A DNA stretch of 64,000 nucleotides from Tenebrio molitor (lineage: Eukaryota; Arthropoda; Insecta; Coleoptera; Tenebrionidae). The first letter of the stretch is position 1. Each line of letters starts with the position of its first letter. The stretch is taken from NCBI RefSeq assembly GCF_963966145.1, contig NC_091053.1, forward strand, positions 806,001-870,000. The letters are read 5' to 3'. The notes beneath the pieces are model-generated. The model made no database searches and was not told the DNA's origin. It saw only the letters and a program-made list of their open reading frames with translations. Shown piece by piece: positions 53,701-62,700 of the stretch. Made by a program: the position numbers and the translations under genes.

Positions 53701-56700
53701 CCAATCGTCTTCCGAATATGATTCTGCGGAAAGTTGAATTATTATTGAAAGAATGTCCTCAATTGGTAGATTTCCCATCAATTATTTCCAGTCCTCTCTA
53801 ATCTGTTCCTCGCAGTGACGAACACCATTGGCCCATATATTAAAATTATAAAAGAAAATACCTCGAATACCTATGTGTGCATCTTTACTGCAATTTAGCA
53901 TGGTCGGTTTTTCTCTCTGCATTTCTTCACGTAATCTAATCATAGCCAATTTTTCTCGTTATGTTAGATCCTTGCTTTCGGAAACTCATTTAACTGTTTA
54001 TTTTTATTTAAATGTAATTGCGGCTTCACTAGCGCAAGCGCCTTCACAATTCACATCAACGACTGACATTTTACGTTGCCAACCTAATTACTGTCAAATA
54101 ACCAGTGGCTCATACCAACCTGACAACACTTTGACAATTGATTATTAAAAAAAAACAGAATTTAATTATCTAAGGGCCGGTTTCACCAACGCCAGTTAAA
54201 GTTAACTGTAGGTTAAAATGTTTCGTTACTTTAGTTACCTATTGTTATAACAATGTTTTCGTATATTTTAACCTACAGTTAACTTTAACTGGCGTTGGTG
54301 AAACCGGCCCTAAATATCAAGAAAATAAACACAAAATTTACTTACAAATGATTACAATTCGTTTCCAAAAATTAACAACATTTTTGTGCAATATTGATTC
54401 TCATAATAAACGTTTCCTAGCATTTATAAGAATTCGTCAACTTTTTACTGAGATCACTCTGCATCTCGCTTTGGCATGTGCGATTAGAGCAAGACGCGAG
54501 TTGTACGTTTATTCCATTAGCGACGTCAAATTTTTAGGTTAGGTTTTAACTACATTTGTGATAATTTTGTTTAATTTTGCTTGAAATTTCCGGCGGATGA
54601 TGCCAAGGAAAAGCTACGAACGGCAGCCACTGTCAGAAGCGAACCATTATTATCTCGTTTCCGTGTAAAACACATTAACAAATTTCTTATTAGCATGTAA
54701 GGGCATTGACCTTACGTGGCATTGCCGAAACAAAATCAAGGAAGAAAGAAAGACACTTCAAACCCGGTTGTTTGGTGTTGTTTTCAACAACTTTTAATAT
54801 ATTTTACCGATTAGTTGATAAATAGTTATCAAAAGAGTTCTGAAACAAAATAAAAACGGAGGAATGAATTTGCAGAAAAAACATGAAAGCACGAAAGAAG
54901 ACTCAAAATCTCGAAAATTGAAATTTGTAATGACATTTGTCTCAAGATAAAAAAAAAGGTCTGTAATTTCTATTTTCTTAATATTTCTTAAATAATTTGT
55001 TACGAACGATTGAAGAAAAAATAGTAGGTATATGTTATTTGGGGAAAAATGGTCTTATATGCTTTGGGTGCTTTGGCTGCCGAAGGATGTGAGCTAGCCT
55101 CAGCACATAAAACTTCATTTTTGCTCCTAATAACATAATATACTATTTTTGAATTTGCGTCTCTAATAGGTCTATTATTATATTCAATTTGGAGTCGTTT
55201 ATAGCGGCTATCTCTAAGAAAATTTTTATCAATTTTTCATTGTATTATTGTCATTTACATCAAAAAACTTCCAATATTAATGTTCAAACTCTACTTTTTA
55301 ATATCTGTTGCAAATGTAGTTGCATTCGTTACCTTGAATTACCAATTAATACAAAATTCCCTAGAATTTGAAAATTTAATTTTTTATTTAAAAATTAAAA
55401 CAAGGGTGCAAATTCTAAAAAATAACATAAAAAACTCGTTTTATAAGGGCATTGGTGCACTCATTCCATACAAAACTCCCCTACGGCTTGTTTTCTAGAC
55501 TTGGGACTCGTGCGCCAAATCAACCCTTATAAAACTCGTTCGTTAATATACTATTTTTTGCCACTTTAAAAAAAAAAGAATGGAAAATGTATTTTAGAAA
55601 CTATGAATATCAGGTGAAATAGTGGCAACCCTTCTGTATACCAAACTATTACAAACAGATCCTTATTCGAACAGCTTATTTGTTTTGTTTCTTTATTGTT
55701 CCCTATCACCGTTTTCACTTTTTTCCGATATGTTCAATTTCTTGTGGTTGTTTTGTGTTGTTTTTTCCTTCCTTGCAAATTTCTGTAGGATCGTTTTTGA
55801 CAAAAAAAAAAATCCGAAATCGTGTAATCAGATTTCGAATCTGTTCAGTAAACTAAATTTACCGCACACCGTAAATATCACATTGTCAGCTTCGTAATTC
55901 GGGCCGGCTTGATGCGGTACAAAATGTTTAGTAATTTGTTGCCTTAGAAGAGCTGTAGGCAACATCAAAATGGCAGCGAGAATAACAACGAAGCGAAATC
56001 TCAACTAAATAATCTCCCGTAATGAGCTAAATTAAATTAAACTTCAGAAAGGGTTTAAATTCGAACCGAGCGGGCCTCGTTTGGCCGTCGTCGCTTTTTT
56101 CCCCGGAAAATTTGAATAACATCCCTGTCCCAGTCGATCAGTCGAAAAACCGACGTGATGTGCAGTTCCGTTAGGTTTTTCCAACCCCAATAAAAACCAA
56201 ACAAATCCCGGCCGAAGCGAGTTTAATTTCGGCTTGCCAATTACAATTATGCTTATAATATTCACGGCGGCGACGTTAGCGTTTTCATGATGGGGCGGGT
56301 CGTCCCGAGGGATGTGCGAGAAGTTCGCCGTCGTCGACTGTTCAGTTTGGCGTCGCGACGCCCCGGGCCACCGAGATGGGACCGACTCCGGCATCCTCGA
56401 CAAGTGCAAAAATTCGTCGCGATGCGCACTTAACAATTCACCTCTCTTAACTTGTTCTATTATTGTGTATTGTCGGCGGCGTCGCGACGTCCCCCTCCTA
56501 CTAGGATTTACTTTACAAATTTCCACTTCCGACAACTTAATAGGTGTACATTTTGGGACGAATTATGCGGTCTTAGAATTTATCTTTGGGTATTTCGCCA
56601 AGCGTCAGTTATTAGGGGTGGCGCACTTTATTTCGCAGCCACTCATGTAAATTACGCTTTCGTTTTAATGCCACTTACATCACGTGATGCATTAATTCGG

Positions 56701-59700
56701 GCCGTGCCATTTATGCATTGTTTCGCAAAATCCAACGAGCAACTTTAATATGTTCAAATTGTTTCCACTGCATGAACGATACGTCGGTGGTTGTTTTCTC
56801 CGAGGGAAATTGCGGGGGCGGTCGTAATATCAGAAACACACCTCGCACAGTCTTGTTTAATTATTTTGGTCATAGCGCCCCTCTTAATAACCGAAATGTC
56901 AGAAGCAGTGGTCTTGAAAAATGGTTACGGAAAATACAGGTTTGAGGTGAGGCAGGCCTCAAAAGGGGTCGCACAAAACAGCGACAGCTGTTTTCCTTTC
57001 TTTCACACCGAATTATGTAATTCGTAATTGTGACAGCGGGTTCTACTGGGCACGCTGACGAATTAGTAGATTGCGGGGAGGGTGATCAACTCGCCCTAAA
57101 ATGCCGTTAATCCCAGAGCTCACCCAAAGAAGATTAAATTACCTGTTCCTATAACAACGGCCGTCAGGTATTTAATAAAATATGAATCTATAAAGAAGAA
57201 ATTAATTTGTGGATGTCGAATTTTTCCCTTCTAACAGTGGCGAGTTTGTCTAAAAGTCACACATTTTACCAATTACTTGCAGGCTACTGTGAGATAGTAA
57301 AATAGAAGCAATTAGGTAATTGTTGTCGACCTCAACTTCGCCTCGGTCGTCATTCTCTGGGCTTAGCACAAAAAGAATCACTTCTACTCCCAGAAATAGC
57401 ATACTTTGATGAAACTTTGTACAATTATTGTATTTCTTTCAAATTATCATCATATCTGGGTGTTGCATTTTCCATGATAAGTAGTATATTATACAGTGTG
57501 TTCAAAAAGTATGGTAACACCCCAATAAAACAGAAACGAATGATTTTCGAGAAAAACGCAAAAACAGGTGAACTAGCGTTTTCAAAAAGCTTTCTGTTGA
57601 TGGTATCTGTTTGCTGTTTTTGATGACCTTGAAAGATGTCATCAGAGGTTTTTTTTAAATGGCAACGTCGCATGTTTACTACCGTTTTTAATAGATCTTT
57701 TAATTGTCTACTCAACGGTCAACATAATTTTTCAATTTACATAAGAAATTTCCTGAAAAAACCTATTTTTTTATAATACAGGGTGTAACAGAAATAAGTG
57801 CATTAATTTTAACTAGTAATAGAACTCATCAAAAGGGACAACTTTTCTCTCTGCCATTTTGGCGAAAAACGTTGCGTAATGGCTTAAAAAAGTAGGAAAG
57901 ATTTTCCTGAAACCGTTCATATCTCCAAAACTAAGCTACCTAAAAACGTGAAACAACCAGATTCTTACGGGTAGATTTGTTTGAATTTCGATTTCGGCGT
58001 TAAAACACGTTTTCTGGATGAAAATGGACGTTTTTCTCATATTAGCGCTGATCTCAGTTAGCCACTGCAGTATTTAGTGGCGTAGGGCTATTTTAGTGAA
58101 AAATCTCTCCAATTTTTTTTTGGAATTAAACATCGTTTTTCAGCAAAATGGTAGATAGAAAAGTTATTCCTTTTGACGAGTTCTATTACCAGTTAAAATT
58201 AATACACCTATTTCTGTTCCACCCTGTATAATAAACTTTTTCAAGGTCGTCAAAAAGACCGAACAGACACTAAAGCTTTTTTAAAACACTAATTACCTGT
58301 CTAGATTTTTTTAAATTATGCGTTACGTTTCCATTTGGGTGCTTCCAGACTTTTTGGACACACTGTAGGTATGTAGCAATTGAAATTTGCAAAAAAATTC
58401 TACAAAAATAAAAATATTCTCTGAAACAATAAAATTATGTTAATTATATGAATAAAGAACTCAACGTTATTTGCAAAATTTTGCAGAACAAATTTGAGAA
58501 TTGATTGATAGCTTGCTAAAGAAACTTGACATCTCATCGAACATAATCTCTTATTATGTAATTTCTCCTGTATATTTTTTTTTTGGTTTTTTAATTGTTT
58601 TTTCACCAATTACCGACTAGAACAATGGACAGTTTATCTAATAGTTTGCTATTAAGAAGACTCGAATCAAACCAATTATTCTAACGAAAACGCTTTCCCT
58701 CTGGTCTCTGTGGAGGGAGTGTTATTGCCAATGGCTTAATTTGAACGACATCTTCAAGTAAATCATCAGAATCGGCAGATCTCGATTGGTGAACCTGAGT
58801 TGAACTGACTTAAACGTTTGTTTTTGGAGGTGTTCGTTAAAAAGCAAGGTCATCGATTATGCTGTGCGATAGTTTTTTGTGAATGACTTTAGCGACCTTC
58901 GACTGAAGCGTCCATAATGTTGTAAATAAGAAGCAAATGTGCTTTAGCTCTCAAACTTATCCATTTCGAAGGGATCCAATTTTGAATTCGCCCCGCTAAA
59001 GTCTTTATCAATAAGGACAAAGTGGATAAATGTACGAGAGGGAAAGAGAACAAATTGAGCGAATCATCTTGTGCTGTTGTGCGTTACCAAAGTTTCTTAT
59101 TAAATAATAAAATTAATTGCGACAGTTTTGACGAGTTAGCGAAGTGCCATTTTCGTATAATACACTAAAAGCACGCCGCCATCCACATGAAATATTTTGA
59201 TGCTCTCTCGCTTTGTGTTAGCACATTTTTTTCTCGTTGTTCAACTTATCCTAACACAATTACGCCCGCTCGCCGTATCGATTTCGCATCGAAGCACCCA
59301 TAAAAAATTAATTTCCAACCCTTGTTCCGCTCAAATCATATTAGACCCGAAATCTTGCACGGATCATGTTTATTCGTTTTGTTCCTGCCTGAACGCTGCG
59401 CCCCACAAACTTAAACAATGTCCAGGACAATTAAGAGTCCAGGCAAATCCGGCTGGAAGTTTACGTGCGCCAATAAAACTGGAAAGTTTTTATGTAGTGA
59501 ACTTAATTAAGTAGACCTTTATGTGAGAATTTTTTTCAGGGATGGGCGATGTCGACAATTTGTGTCGACAATTAAGTAGATGTCGAGAAATTGAGAGCTG
59601 TCAACAGTGTCGACAATGCCATCAACGTCGACAATGTCAAGAACGTCGAGATTTCGACCATTTAAATTTTAATTGATTTCAGACAACATCTCTAGGAAAT

Positions 59701-62700
59701 TTTGAAATGACATACATATTATTTCATACATAACCTCACATTATTACAGTTTCCGACATTGGCGATATTGTTGACGCAATGTCGACGTTTTATCGACATT
59801 GATTACATTGATGACGTATTGTCGACATTGATTACATTGATGACGTATTGTCGACATGTCGATGTCGACAAATAAAGTCGACGCGTCGCCGTCCATTCCT
59901 GATTTTTTTTAGTGCTGCTGCTTAAAGCTGGGACTGGAGCTTGTGCTAATTTAAATTTTCTGTCGTGCTTACTATAGACAAACTTAAATTAAAAGAAAAC
60001 AATACGGTCGAGAGCGCTTCTTGCTTATAAATGGGTGACTTTTCAAGAAAAACAAGGAAAAATTTGGTAGACCTGATCGATTGTGATAACACGAAGGAAC
60101 GAGGTCCGTCGGTTGTTCAATTAACTTTATTGTAGCATCGTCATAAACAAGTAATAATGTAAATGGAATGGTCCGTTCCGATCAGATTAATTAAATAAAA
60201 TTTTTGTGAAAATGGCGTCGGCAACCTCTTGAACTGGCACATCAGAGAACATCTGCACCGGAATGTCAGTCAGTTAATACCACAACGGATTAATTAGAAT
60301 TAAAGTTGATTGTCGCGTAGGGGTCGACAGTCTGGTCCCCTCCGTCGTAGTAAAAAAGTAAAAAGAATCGCATTTGACACGTGAAAAATCGAAGGTTTAA
60401 AGTTTCAGCAGCTGTCGCAACGGAGCGCATTAAGCACGGGGCCACCGAGAAAAAACCAATTTGCGTGTGAAAACTGTCTTTAGAAAACGGCCTTTCCCCA
60501 TAATAAATTATCCGGGTTGTTGGCGTTGCAACATCGCCGCCAAATCCGAGATTTTGAGGGATTGTTGTGTCGGCTGTTCGAAATTAGCATTCAGGATCGA
60601 CAGACCGGAACCAACATCCTGCGCTAAAACCATCAATTTGAATTAGAATCGGTGTTAATACGCAAGTTTTCAGGTTAATGAAATTTCGAGAAGATGCGAA
60701 AATTTCCACGGAGCCTGTTTTGTCTCGAGAAAATTATGACGCCAGTTAAGGGAGGGCGAAATTTAAATTTAAAAAACTAACTGGCGCGATATGTAAATTT
60801 TCGTACATCGCGAAAGATCTTTTTAATGTCTTTAATATCCGCGGTAATAATTTTCACTTCGTACTGGCGGCTATCTTGCCCCATGATATTAAACATTACA
60901 CTTTCAGACACGATTATTATTGCAATTTTCAATTCGAAATGCAGAAATTGTCGCATAAAAATACGCTCTGAACAATAATTCAGACACTTCGTGGCTTTTT
61001 TTCCGGACGCTTGTTTTCCAAAAATTTTCTGGAGGGCTTAGATATGGACTGTTTGTTGGACCCGAGATGTTTTAAGATGTTTTGATGGAAGAATAAAAAC
61101 AGTATTGTTATTTTGAAATATTTATAACGTCAATCAAAAAGCACTACCTTATTCGAAAATAAAATTCTTCGATTTTCTAAATTTCTGATTGGTTTTTGAA
61201 GACCTTCAAGAATCTTCTACTTTGAAGTTCTATTTAATTAAAACATTTTAAATTCATTTTCATTCTGTGTTCAGTTCACAGAAAAGTATATTCAAAGAAG
61301 CTCTATGTTCATTGTTCTTTAAGAAAAAATCATCAGCTAGCTAATTACGTCTCTGTTGAAGACCTCTAAGGCACAGCTATATTAAAAAGAATAATTCTAG
61401 GTAGAATCATGCCAAGAACAATCATATTTCATAAATATAATAAGGCTACAGAAGTTTTTTTAAGTCTCAATAATATGACAAAATTATTTAATTAAAATAA
61501 TAGCTATTTATGCAACGAGTTGCAAAATGAGCGTTTTTTTTGCACTAGACATGACACTCGTGGTCCAACATGTCATGTGCAAAAAAATAGCCATTTTGCT
61601 ACGTGTTTCATCAAGATTTTTCCTAATTTTTTTACGAAAAACACAGTCTGATTATAGTATATTACACTATAAGTGATGAAAGTGCCTGATTTTTCAACGA
61701 GCGCCAGCGAGTGAGTATAGTATTGCGAGTTAAAAAATCGCACTTGATCACGAATTGTGTATACTATTTTTTCCAACATCGTTTATGAAAATGGGTCTCA
61801 ATTTTGAATTTCTTTATCATTATTTTACTCCCCTATTTTTTGAATTTTCCGGATCTGGAGTTTCAATTAATGCAAATAATAGTGTTTTAATTTTTATATT
61901 AATAAGTAGGTAGTAGATTGTTAAATAAATTTTCCTCACTAGTGAGTTTACTTTCTCCATTTTCCTCACTAGTGATGCAAACGCCTACTTTCCTCACTGA
62001 ATTGAGTACTACTAATATCACTAATGTCACTTTTTAACACTAGTGATAATATAATGTCAGTTTTTTTCACTAGTTATTAAATGAAGCACGTTTGACAACT
62101 ACAATGACACAATGGTTGCTTTTCGTAACTGAATTAGAAAAATTAAATTTTAATAGTACTGGTGGTTTCTTAAAAAAACTTACAAACCAATTGGACACAC
62201 TTTTCTTTAATTTACATTTTTTATTTTTGATATTGGCTTTTTTAATTCTATTTTCAGCAATTACTGCAACAAATTGGAGTTTGTTACTTGTTTTCAGCCA
62301 GTTTTTTGTTCTTCAATTCCTTGGTGACTAGCGCGGCGACAAGTTTTATTTCAGCAGACCTTAATATGTCAAACTAAACTAAGTTAAACTGTTCGAACAT
62401 TGATTTTAACAATACATAAAAATCGTCTGAAGTTTGGAGATTATTGGATGTTCCTTGAACATCTCTTCAGTATTTGGCATGCAACAAAAAATAAAAAAAT
62501 TACATTCATAGCTGTGAAAAATGTTCCACTTAGATGTTTTTCGAATTGAATTTTTCCGCTATAAATTGGCAAGAAATTGCCATAAAAGTGCAGCGATTAT
62601 TAATTATTGGGGTTTAAAAGTGGTGAATTGATAAACTTAAAACCATCCAGGATAACGTTAGCATCGTGTGGCTTAATTACTTGGCAAGTTATTTACTATG

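Noticed and set aside
56044..56535. 163-codon minus-strand open frame
   Set aside because: Overlaps open frames in other phases in a CpG-rich block; the peptide has no domain and an unnatural composition.
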